Shown: piece by piece, positions 57,025-64,000 of the stretch | Position numbering within the stretch: position 1 is the first letter of the stretch | How the letters are laid out: each line of letters opens with the position of its first letter | Source of the DNA: Acinetobacter sp. SFB | Lineage (GTDB): Bacteria; Pseudomonadota; Gammaproteobacteria; Pseudomonadales; Moraxellaceae | DNA: 64,000 bases | NCBI RefSeq assembly: GCF_001647545.1 | Contig: NZ_LSZH01000015.1 | Location: 1-64,000 of the forward strand | Reading direction: 5' to 3' | Program-made: the position numbers and the translations under genes | The notes under the pieces: model-generated | Told to the model about the DNA's origin: nothing | Database searches by the model: none | Seen by the model: only the letters and a program-made list of their open reading frames with translations

Positions 57025-57075
57025 GTTAAACCTCCATACCAATTTACTGTGCGAGGGAGGAGACACAATAAATGT

Positions 57076-57615
57076 TTAGAAACTGCTGTTGGGTTGGGTT
57101 AAAAATTCGAGCTCTTCTGCAGTCGATGTACGCGCTAAAATTTGATTACGGTGCGGATAGCGCCCGAAACGGTCGATAATCGCTTTATGCTGTTTTTCAT
57201 AATCCAGATTCATGGGATTACCCAGTCGTTGAAATAATTTTAACGCGAATTCATGGATTAATTTCGATTCACTGTGCATAAACGGCATGTATAAAAACGC
57301 ACGTTGTTGCGGACTTAATTGTTTATCCAAATCCAAGCTAATTGCCTCTTGGGCAAGGGTCAGTGCCAAAGCATCTTGAGCAAAGGCTTGCGCTTGATCA
57401 CGGAACAAATTGCGCGAAAACTGGTCCAGTACAATAATTTCAGCCAGACGGCCTTCGGCGGTTTTGCGCCAGGACCAAAGCTCGGCTTGTGTAGCTTGAT
57501 GGTGAATATCACGAAACTGTTGATTAATTAATTCATCAAAATCATCACTTTTTACAAACCATAAGGGCTGTGTTTCCGAATTAAACCAAAAGTCCAGAAT
57601 ATCCAGATAATTCAT
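57076..57615 (-). CDS. DUF924 family protein
   Basis: The 179-aa helical protein has the DUF924 landmarks LDFWFNSE at the N-terminus, ILDQFSRNLFRDQAQAFAQD and FLYMPFMHSES in the middle, and RFGRYPHRNQILAR at the C-terminus. The family looks like an all-helical, TPR-like fold without assigned function. It is first of the leftward three-gene group and divergent from gshA. Confidence 0.88.
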   Translation of the reverse strand: MNYLDILDFWFNSETQPLWFVKSDDFDELINQQFRDIHHQATQAELWSWRKTAEGRLAEIIVLDQFSRNLFRDQAQAFAQDALALTLAQEAISLDLDKQLSPQQRAFLYMPFMHSESKLIHEFALKLFQRLGNPMNLDYEKQHKAIIDRFGRYPHRNQILARTSTAEELEFLTQPNSSF

Positions 57616-57840
57616 AATATTTACAATTCCTTAGCACTTATTATTCAATACAATCACAAATTGTAGGTGTCTTATAGAGTAACTTTGTGATAAAAATTTG
57701 CCAGAAATAAAATCGACATTTTGTTTGAAAACTATACAGGGTGTAATGTAGCAGCCAAAAATCACGTTATACTGCTATAAACTGATGATTTTATTTTAGT
57801 AGTTCTATTTAGTAGTTATCTTCCGATAAGCGAGATTGTA

Positions 57841-59418
57841 ATGAGTCAACCCGAATCGACCTCTCAAGTGCTATTACCAGCTTGGGTGGATTCTTCGCTG
57901 TTTAAAGGCATGTTGCGCGGTATTGAGCGCGAAAGCCTGCGTATGCAAAGCAATGGTTTTTTATCACAGGCATCGCATCCAAAAGCACTCGGGTCGGCTT
58001 TAACACATCCGCATATCACCACGGATTATTCAGAAGCCTTGATGGAGTTCATTACTCCGCCGCAAGACAGCATAAAAAAAGCATTAGATTATTTAGAAGA
58101 TATTCATGCGGTTGCACATCGCCATTTAGCAAAGGGTGAAAAACTGTGGCCCTTGTCGATGCCCTGCATGCTCGATGATGACGAAAGCAATATTCGTTTA
58201 GCACAATATGGCACGTCTAATGTGGGCCGTTTTAAGACTTTATATCGGCATGGTTTAGGCGTGCGTTATGGTCGTCGTATGCAGACTATTTCAGGGGTAC
58301 ATTATAATTTATCTTTTCCTGATCAAGTGTTTGAAGCCCTGCAACAACAGGAAACTGACGACACGCTAAAAAGTTTAACTTTGCAGGATTATCGCAGTCA
58401 TCGTTACTTTGGTTTAATTCGCAACTTTATTCGTTTAACCCCGTTGGTGATGTTCCTGGTCGGTGCCAGTCCCTCAGTGTGCCAGTGCTTTATGACCGGG
58501 CGTGAACATCACTTATTGCCTTTATTAAAAGGAACTTTGTTCCTTCCTTATGCAACCGCACTGCGCATGGGCAATTTTGGTTATCAGAATTCTGCCCAGA
58601 AAGAATTGGGCATTCACTACAATAGTCTGTCTGGCTATTTAGACGGCTTGAAAAAAGCAGTAAAAACCCCTTATGCACCGTTTAGCCGTTTAGGTCTAAA
58701 TGATGAACAGGGCGAGCCGATTCAAATCAATGATCATGTGCTGCAAATTGAAAATGAATACTACAGCTTAGTCCGTCCGAAACAGGTGCCTCAAGCTGGG
58801 GAAACTCCATCTCAAGCGCTTGAGAAGCGTGGGGTAAGTTATGTTGAATTGCGTGCGGTTGATGTCAATCCATATAGCCCGATCGGGATTGATGAAAACA
58901 CCGCGGCATTCCTGGAAGTGCTGGCACTGCATTGTTTATTACAAGATAGTCCGGATTTACTGGATCCAGAACAAGAACAGATTGAACGTAATCAGGCCGA
59001 AGTGGTGAATCGTGGTCGTGCGCCCAATGCATTGATTATTGATGCAGCAGGTGAACATGCCATTGAAAACTGGTCACGTACCCAGCTTACAGAAATGCAA
59101 CCTTTGGCTGATGTACTGGATGCGACTTATAGTACGACTCTGTATTCAGCTGCATTGGCGATCATGTTTAAACGCATTGATGACGTGGATGAAACCCTGT
59201 CTGCACAAGTGATTGCCGATACTTTAGAAAATGGCGGCACCTGGAGCTTTGGCAGTTTCATGGCACAACAACATGCAACGACCTATGAGCAGCATCAATT
59301 AAGTCCAGATACATTGGCTTATTTTGAGGGGGTTGCTGAACAATCTTTGCAACAACAACAGCAACTCGAACAAGATAGCAGTCTCAGTTTTGAACAATAT
59401 CTTGCCGATTATCGATAA
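57841..59418 (+). CDS. gshA: Glutamate-cysteine ligase
   Basis: The 525-aa enzyme of the gammaproteobacterial GshA family makes gamma-glutamylcysteine, the first step of glutathione synthesis. GIERESLRMQSNGFLSQ and ITTDYSEALMEFITPP at the N-terminus, SGVHYNLSFP and the YVELRAVDVNPYSPIGID segment are diagnostic. It is followed 18 bases later by dsbB on the same strand, so the two probably share a transcript, linking cytosolic and periplasmic thiol chemistry. Confidence 0.96.
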   Translation: MSQPESTSQVLLPAWVDSSLFKGMLRGIERESLRMQSNGFLSQASHPKALGSALTHPHITTDYSEALMEFITPPQDSIKKALDYLEDIHAVAHRHLAKGEKLWPLSMPCMLDDDESNIRLAQYGTSNVGRFKTLYRHGLGVRYGRRMQTISGVHYNLSFPDQVFEALQQQETDDTLKSLTLQDYRSHRYFGLIRNFIRLTPLVMFLVGASPSVCQCFMTGREHHLLPLLKGTLFLPYATALRMGNFGYQNSAQKELGIHYNSLSGYLDGLKKAVKTPYAPFSRLGLNDEQGEPIQINDHVLQIENEYYSLVRPKQVPQAGETPSQALEKRGVSYVELRAVDVNPYSPIGIDENTAAFLEVLALHCLLQDSPDLLDPEQEQIERNQAEVVNRGRAPNALIIDAAGEHAIENWSRTQLTEMQPLADVLDATYSTTLYSAALAIMFKRIDDVDETLSAQVIADTLENGGTWSFGSFMAQQHATTYEQHQLSPDTLAYFEGVAEQSLQQQQQLEQDSSLSFEQYLADYR

Positions 59419-59436
59419 AAATTAAGAGGATTCACC

Positions 59437-59961
59437 ATGCAATGGAGTTATCGCTTCGTGAGTGGTTTTTTGTTTTTGGCCAGCGTCATTGGAATGGCGT
59501 TTGCGTTATATCTGGAACACGTACAAGGGCTTGAACCTTGTCCATTATGTGTGTTTCAACGCATTGGCCTGATGGGCTTGGGGATTGTTTCTCTGGTCGC
59601 TTTTTTGCATAACCCTAACTCAAATACGGCAAAACGTATTTATGCCTTGTTGGGTTTAATCAGCATTCTCTGGTCGGCAGGCGTAGCAGCGCGTCATGTC
59701 TGGCTGCAAAATTTGCCACCCGATCAAGTTCCCAGCTGTGGTCCAGGCCTGGATTACTGGGTAGAAACTTTGCCTTTAAAGTCGGTGTTTGAACAAGTGC
59801 TGACCGGTTCGGGCGAATGTGCCAAAGTGGATTGGACTTTCTTGGGGCAATCCCTTCCAGTGTGGTCACTGGCCTTTTTTGCGGTGCTGGCTTTGATCAG
59901 TTTATGGCAGCTGTTGCGTAAATATCCGTTTGTAACGTATAAACCTATCAAGAAGAAATAA
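59437..59961 (+). CDS. dsbB: Disulfide bond formation protein B
   Basis: The 174-aa inner-membrane protein has four transmembrane helices. The first redox pair is CPLC in EPCPLCVFQRIG (near residues 32-35) and the second pair is in PSCGPGLDYW and SGECAKVDW (near 101 and 127). It reoxidises DsbA and passes electrons to quinones. AGAGGA precedes the ATG. It is probably cotranscribed with gshA. Confidence 0.96.
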   Translation: MQWSYRFVSGFLFLASVIGMAFALYLEHVQGLEPCPLCVFQRIGLMGLGIVSLVAFLHNPNSNTAKRIYALLGLISILWSAGVAARHVWLQNLPPDQVPSCGPGLDYWVETLPLKSVFEQVLTGSGECAKVDWTFLGQSLPVWSLAFFAVLALISLWQLLRKYPFVTYKPIKKK

Positions 59962-59971
59962 AGATTCTCAT

Positions 59972-60000
59972 AAAAAAGCCAACATTAAGTTGGCTTTTTT
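59972..60000. terminator. Bidirectional terminator after dsbB
   Basis: AAGCCAAC-attaa-GTTGGCTT with A and T runs on both sides, ten bases past the dsbB stop. Confidence 0.9.
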
Positions 60001-60009
60001 ATTCTCAAG

Positions 60010-61341
60010 TTAAGTGAGGGCAATACCTGATAAGTCTTCCAATTGCAGTATGTACTCATGCACCTGTTCTTTCACTTGCTCATCCTTTGGCGGATAGAAC
60101 CATTTTATAATTTGTTCAGCTACGCTGGGGTGATTATGCAGTTCAAAATGATTTAAGCCATAAAAAATTGCTTTATGTGACTCAGGTACTTTCAATTGAA
60201 AACGTGGATTGGGATGTTCGCCTAAAGCACTTTTAATATTCACCAGATAATCGCCCAGTACATTTAAAGGGCGATTTTTTCTATTTTCATAAGCAATAGA
60301 GGCGGCAATGAAAAAAGTATTAATGTGAGAAGGCAATGGCGCGGGTTTGCGGTTGTCATCCATCCCGCCAATCCGGGCATGATTATGTTCCCAGTCATCA
60401 TCACGGACGCTGCCATAACGTAAATCCAGAATCCCGTTACTGCGGATATTGACGATATGCCGAACGATTTTGACAAAGGGAAAGTGTCCCAGTTTATCCT
60501 GCATGATAAAACCAAAACGTTCTAAAACGGCGCCATGATGCGGTGAACCTAAACAGACCAAATTTTCGGTCAGATGTATCCAGGGATACATGTTCTGTTT
60601 GCCATAAAACAAGGCGCTGCGTAGCACTAAGCCGCCCATACTATGTCCAATCAAGTCAATGCTGGTAATCAGCGGATTACGCCGAATCAGATCTTCGAGA
60701 GTGTTGGCAAGACTGCGTCCATTGGCAGAAATACGCCGCCCGGTGTTGTAGTTAAGGTAGAGCATGGTGTTGTTGTCACGCTGTGCCAAGAGCTTTTCGC
60801 CAATACCGCCGTACGGATGGTTTGACCAATCCAGATGGTTTAAGCATAAGCCATGCACAAAAATTACCACACGACCGGATAAATCCCCTTTTTGCAGTTC
60901 ACCATAGTGGTCGTATAACACCATCGGCAGCGCAAGTGGGTTTTGATATTTGAGTAAATAATCCCCCAATATACCGTTTAGCACCCCCACTAAAAAATGC
61001 AGTGATGGTGTAAGCGGTTTATCATGCAATTTTGGATATTTTTCAATAATTTGACGTAAACCAGGCGCAAGCAAATAGAGACCGGAATTGAATAAAGTAT
61101 CGTAGGAGAACTGATACAGTTTTTCAATATATGGAATGCGCTGTAATTTTTTCGAGCGTTGTTCACTCATGCCAAACAAGCTGATCATGATTTCGCGTTG
61201 AATAACCTGTATCAGGTCTTGTACCACATCCCCTAAACGGGTCGTAACCAATTGAGCCAAGCCTTCCAGTACATCGGCTTGGCTGGGTGGGGTACGATCC
61301 CATTTACAATAGGTTTCATGCAATGGTGTTAAACTTGGCAT
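60010..61341 (-). CDS. Alpha/beta hydrolase, lipase/PGAP1-like
   Basis: The 443-aa protein has an alpha/beta hydrolase core in its middle: FVHGLCLNHLDW (about residues 160-171, oxyanion-hole region), the nucleophile elbow DLIGHSMGGLVLRS (about 234-247) and CLGSPHHGAVLERFG, a lid-proximal segment seen in triacylglycerol lipase and PGAP1-like hydrolases. An N-terminal helical extension of about 130 residues has no recognised domain, and no signal peptide is obvious. Substrate is unknown, probably a lipid ester. It is monocistronic. Confidence 0.8.
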   Translation of the reverse strand: MPSLTPLHETYCKWDRTPPSQADVLEGLAQLVTTRLGDVVQDLIQVIQREIMISLFGMSEQRSKKLQRIPYIEKLYQFSYDTLFNSGLYLLAPGLRQIIEKYPKLHDKPLTPSLHFLVGVLNGILGDYLLKYQNPLALPMVLYDHYGELQKGDLSGRVVIFVHGLCLNHLDWSNHPYGGIGEKLLAQRDNNTMLYLNYNTGRRISANGRSLANTLEDLIRRNPLITSIDLIGHSMGGLVLRSALFYGKQNMYPWIHLTENLVCLGSPHHGAVLERFGFIMQDKLGHFPFVKIVRHIVNIRSNGILDLRYGSVRDDDWEHNHARIGGMDDNRKPAPLPSHINTFFIAASIAYENRKNRPLNVLGDYLVNIKSALGEHPNPRFQLKVPESHKAIFYGLNHFELHNHPSVAEQIIKWFYPPKDEQVKEQVHEYILQLEDLSGIALT

Positions 61342-61587
61342 TTTATCCTATCCTTTTCTGGTCGGGTCCCGCAGGTACTTTATTTTTTCTTAAGATCACG
61401 GTATAAATTCTTAGCTTTTAATCTTGTAGGGTTCTCTCGAACAGCTTTTACAATACCGATGATTACCTTTTAGAGTTGATTTTTTTGTCTGACAATTCCT
61501 GTTATATCCATATTAAAATAAGGGAGTGATAAGCTTCCCGTTTTAGCATAAATCAGATTCATTTAAATTAATATGAAATAAAAAGTG

Positions 61588-62172
61588 ATGAACATTATTT
61601 ATTTACATGGTTTTCAAAGTAGTAGCTTGTCCATTAAAGGACAACAGATTAAAGCCTTTTGTCAGCAGCACACCGATTTTCAAGTCTATTTGCCTGATTT
61701 AAATATGCCACCGCAACAGGTTTTGGCTTATGTTTCAGATATGATTGCACGTTTAGATCAAGTGGTACTGATTGGCAGTAGTCTGGGCGGCTTTTATGCG
61801 ACACAACTGGTCGCAAAACACGGGGTGCCGGCTGTTTTAATTAATCCTGCCATGCGACCATGGCAACTGTTTGATGATTTATTTGGCAGCCAGCATATTC
61901 CCTATGTAGTGAGTGCCGCATGGACTTTGAATCATACTGATCTTGCTCAACTGGAGCAGATGGCGCTGCCATTTGTGCAAGATGCAGACAAAATTTTAGT
62001 GTTACTGCAACAAGGTGATGAAGTTTTGGATTATCGTGAAGCACAGCGTTATTATAGCAACGCTTCACATCAGTCCATGATCATCACAGAAACGAATGGC
62101 AAGCATGCGATGGACAATTTCGCAGACAAAATACCGATGGCATTACAGTTTTTATCGGATTGTATAAAATAA
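61588..62172 (+). CDS. yqiA: YqiA-like esterase
   Basis: Started at the ATG at 61588 (MNIIYLHGFQSSSLSIKG), since the preceding in-frame GTG adds a single residue and has no better ribosome-binding site. The 194-aa alpha/beta hydrolase of the UPF0227/YqiA family has YLHGFQSS, the nucleophile in IGSSLGGFYA and the catalytic His in NGKHAMDNF. It acts on acyl esters in vitro in E. coli; the natural role is unknown. Position just before parE is the same as in E. coli. Confidence 0.9.
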   Translation: MNIIYLHGFQSSSLSIKGQQIKAFCQQHTDFQVYLPDLNMPPQQVLAYVSDMIARLDQVVLIGSSLGGFYATQLVAKHGVPAVLINPAMRPWQLFDDLFGSQHIPYVVSAAWTLNHTDLAQLEQMALPFVQDADKILVLLQQGDEVLDYREAQRYYSNASHQSMIITETNGKHAMDNFADKIPMALQFLSDCIK

Positions 62173-62186
62173 GGAAACAGTACAAC

Positions 62187-64000
62187 GTGTCTCAATATAC
62201 GGCTCAATCACTTGAAGTTTTATCTGGTTTAGATCCGGTTCGTCGTCGTCCGGGCATGTATACCGATACCACTCGTCCAAACCATTTGGCACAAGAAGTC
62301 ATTGATAATGCTGTGGATGAGGCACTTGCAGGACATGCCGATAAAATTACCGTGACGGTGTATAAAGATGGCTCTTTATCGGTAGAAGACAACGGTCGGG
62401 GTATGCCTGTCGATATTCACCCTGAATATGGTCAGAGCGGGATTGAAATTATCATGACCAAATTGCATGCCGGCGGTAAATTCAGCACCGACAACTACCA
62501 GTTTTCAGGGGGGTTGCATGGTGTGGGCATTTCAGTGGTTAATGCTTTGTCTAACCGGGTGGAAGTTGAAGTTCAGCGTCAGGGCAATGTCTATAAAATG
62601 GCATTTGAACATGGTGAACCGGTTTCACAACTCGAAGTTTTGCAAGGCAAAGCACCCAAGCGCGCTTCAGGCACCAAAGTGCATTTCTGGCCCGATACCA
62701 AATATTTTGATTCGCCCAAATTTGCCTTAAAAGCGTTAAAACATAATTTAAAAGCCAAAGCGGTTTTGGCGGCCGGCTTACAAATTGTATATGTCGACCA
62801 AATTAATAACGAAAAAATTGAATGGCAATTTGAAAATGGTTTGGTCGACTATTTGATGGATGAATTACAAGACCGTGACATTATTCCCTGTCCTGCTTTT
62901 GTAGCAACCGGTGAAGCAGAACGTGCCAGTGCGGAGTTTGCCATTTGCTGGAATGCGGAAGGTGGTGAACAGGTTCAGGAAAGTTACGTCAACCTGATTC
63001 CAACGGCGCAAGGTGGTACGCATGTGAACGGTCTTCGTTCAGGTGTCACGGATGCCATGCGTGAGTTCTGTGAACTGCGTAATTTATTGCCACGTAATTT
63101 AAAGCTTTCTGCAGAAGATGTATGGGATGGCGTGAACTACATTCTGTCCTTGAAATTTCAGGAACCACAATTTTCCGGTCAAACCAAGGAGCGTCTTTCA
63201 AGTCGTGAAGCATCCAGCATTGTGCTGAATATCGCCAAAGATGCTTTTGCACTGTGGTTGAATCAAAACTCTGATACTGCCATGCAGATCGCTGAAATCA
63301 TGATTGCCAAAGCCGGTCGTCGTTTAAAAGCCGCAAAAAAAGTTGAACGTAAAAAGATTGTGGCTGGGCCAACTTTGCCGGGGAAACTGTCCGATTGTGT
63401 CGGTCATACTCTGGATGAATCGGAACTGTTTATTGTGGAAGGGGATTCAGCCGGGGGGTCTGCCAAACAGGCACGGGATAAAAATTTCCAGGCAATCATG
63501 CCGATTCGCGGGAAAATTTTAAACACTTGGGAAGTGGCATCTGATGAAGTTCTGGCCTCTCAGGAAGTACATAATATTGCCATTGCGATCGGGGTCGATC
63601 CTGGCAGTGATGACCTTTCAGAATTACGTTATGGCAAAGTGTGCATCCTTGCCGATGCCGATTCAGATGGTTTGCATATCGCGACCTTATTGTGCGCATT
63701 GTTTGTGAAACATTTCCCGACCTTGGTCGAAGAAGGGCATTTGTATGTGGCCATGCCGCCACTCTTCCGGATTGACGATGGTAAAGACGTTCATTACGCA
63801 CTAGATGAAGATGAACTAGCATCAATTTTGAAGAAAACCAAGACCAAAACCCCACAAATTACCCGATTCAAAGGTTTAGGTGAAATGAATGCCAGTCAGC
63901 TTCGTGAAACGACTTTAGATCCGGATACCCGCCGTCTGGTACAGCTTGATTTAGACGACATGCAATTTACCACAGGTTTGCTCGATAAATTGCTTGCCAA
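62187..64000 (+). CDS. parE: DNA topoisomerase IV subunit B (partial, 3' end outside window)
   Basis: The frame starts at GTG 62187 (AAGGAAAC upstream) and runs open for 604 codons to the window edge, within about 25 residues of the usual length. The GHKL ATPase part shows EVIDNAVDEALAGHA and DNGRGMPVDIHPEYG. The TOPRIM part shows EGDSAGGSAKQARD and DADSDGLHIATLL, and LDDMQFTTGLLDKLLA near the end. It pairs with ParC to decatenate chromosomes. GyrB is the alternative, but the lack of the gyrB insert and the upstream yqiA favour ParE. Confidence 0.95.
   Translation, partial: MSQYTAQSLEVLSGLDPVRRRPGMYTDTTRPNHLAQEVIDNAVDEALAGHADKITVTVYKDGSLSVEDNGRGMPVDIHPEYGQSGIEIIMTKLHAGGKFSTDNYQFSGGLHGVGISVVNALSNRVEVEVQRQGNVYKMAFEHGEPVSQLEVLQGKAPKRASGTKVHFWPDTKYFDSPKFALKALKHNLKAKAVLAAGLQIVYVDQINNEKIEWQFENGLVDYLMDELQDRDIIPCPAFVATGEAERASAEFAICWNAEGGEQVQESYVNLIPTAQGGTHVNGLRSGVTDAMREFCELRNLLPRNLKLSAEDVWDGVNYILSLKFQEPQFSGQTKERLSSREASSIVLNIAKDAFALWLNQNSDTAMQIAEIMIAKAGRRLKAAKKVERKKIVAGPTLPGKLSDCVGHTLDESELFIVEGDSAGGSAKQARDKNFQAIMPIRGKILNTWEVASDEVLASQEVHNIAIAIGVDPGSDDLSELRYGKVCILADADSDGLHIATLLCALFVKHFPTLVEEGHLYVAMPPLFRIDDGKDVHYALDEDELASILKKTKTKTPQITRFKGLGEMNASQLRETTLDPDTRRLVQLDLDDMQFTTGLLDKLLA

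Noticed and set aside
63496-63855. 119-codon open frame antisense to parE
   Set aside because: Opposite a strongly conserved TOPRIM region, with no ribosome-binding site or recognisable domain.
1-64000. Mobile elements, prophage, CRISPR arrays, toxin-antitoxin or defence islands
   Set aside because: No transposase, integrase, phage structural gene, regularly spaced repeats or defence-type domain was seen on either strand; gene content is housekeeping throughout.

Overview
The window looks like core chromosome of an Acinetobacter species. The evidence is AT-rich, low-40s %GC-looking DNA, protein sequences and start contexts typical of Moraxellaceae, and gene pairings shared with other Gammaproteobacteria: ribF-ileS-lspA-fkpB, ubiG-mupP-SDR, desT/desC-desB, nadC/ampD, dapA-bamC-purC, serB/ytjB-like, argS-SPOR and yqiA-parE. 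I see no prophage, insertion sequence, CRISPR array, integron, tRNA or toxin-antitoxin pair. The window opens in the 3' end of a 5S rRNA and closes inside parE.

Layout. 0-4.2 kb: end of an rRNA operon, a PQQ-dependent sugar dehydrogenase lipoprotein, a TauD-type dioxygenase, an FMN reductase. 3.7-8.6 kb: leftward ribF-ileS-lspA-fkpB operon. 8.8-11.4 kb: TDT-family transporter, a short nucleosidase, a RutR-like TetR regulator. 11.7-16.5 kb: complete sulfonate-sulfur operon with two different SsuA proteins, then SsuD, SsuC, SsuB. 16.9-20.7 kb: argA, two RcnB-like small proteins, a previously unlisted 51-aa ORF and an SDR. 20.8-22.2 kb: mupP and ubiG. 22.4-26.1 kb: dsbA and the DesT-regulated desaturase system. 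26.3-31.6 kb: rph, nadC, ampD, murJ, a DUF1328 small protein, a YcgN-like protein. 31.8-35.6 kb: rarA, a candidate sRNA, purC, bamC, dapA. 36.3-41.8 kb: MFS transporter, pncA, BASS transporter and a frameshifted ppk. 41.9-48.7 kb: YtjB-like membrane protein, serB, small membrane protein, SCP2 protein, dtd, exported catalase and ankyrin protein. 48.8-54.9 kb: pncB, sulfurtransferase, psd, SPOR protein, argS, DUF2798 protein. 55.1-64 kb: DUF445 protein, DUF4136 lipoprotein, DUF924 protein, gshA, dsbB, lipase-like hydrolase, yqiA, parE.

Functional themes. NAD metabolism is represented by nadC, pncA and pncB, at separate loci. Peptidoglycan recycling and export are represented by ampD, mupP and murJ. 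Redox and thiol functions include dsbA, dsbB, gshA, exported catalase with its ankyrin partner, and a sulfurtransferase. Membrane lipid functions are desC-desB and psd. Sulfonate use is covered by the ssu operon.

Most notable observations. (1) A well-formed intergenic small-RNA gene on the minus strand between rarA and purC has a sigma70-like promoter, two hairpins (one displaying a CUCCCCC loop) and an intrinsic terminator. (2) ppk carries a one-base frameshift in an otherwise intact 686-residue frame, with 11-bp Pho-box-like repeats upstream. (3) Three 18-bp DesT/FabR-like operator copies lie between desT and desC. (4) Structured, uncoded DNA lies between katA and its ankyrin partner and between the nucleosidase and tetR genes. 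I found no multi-gene system that looks wholly undescribed; the sRNA candidate is the best lead.
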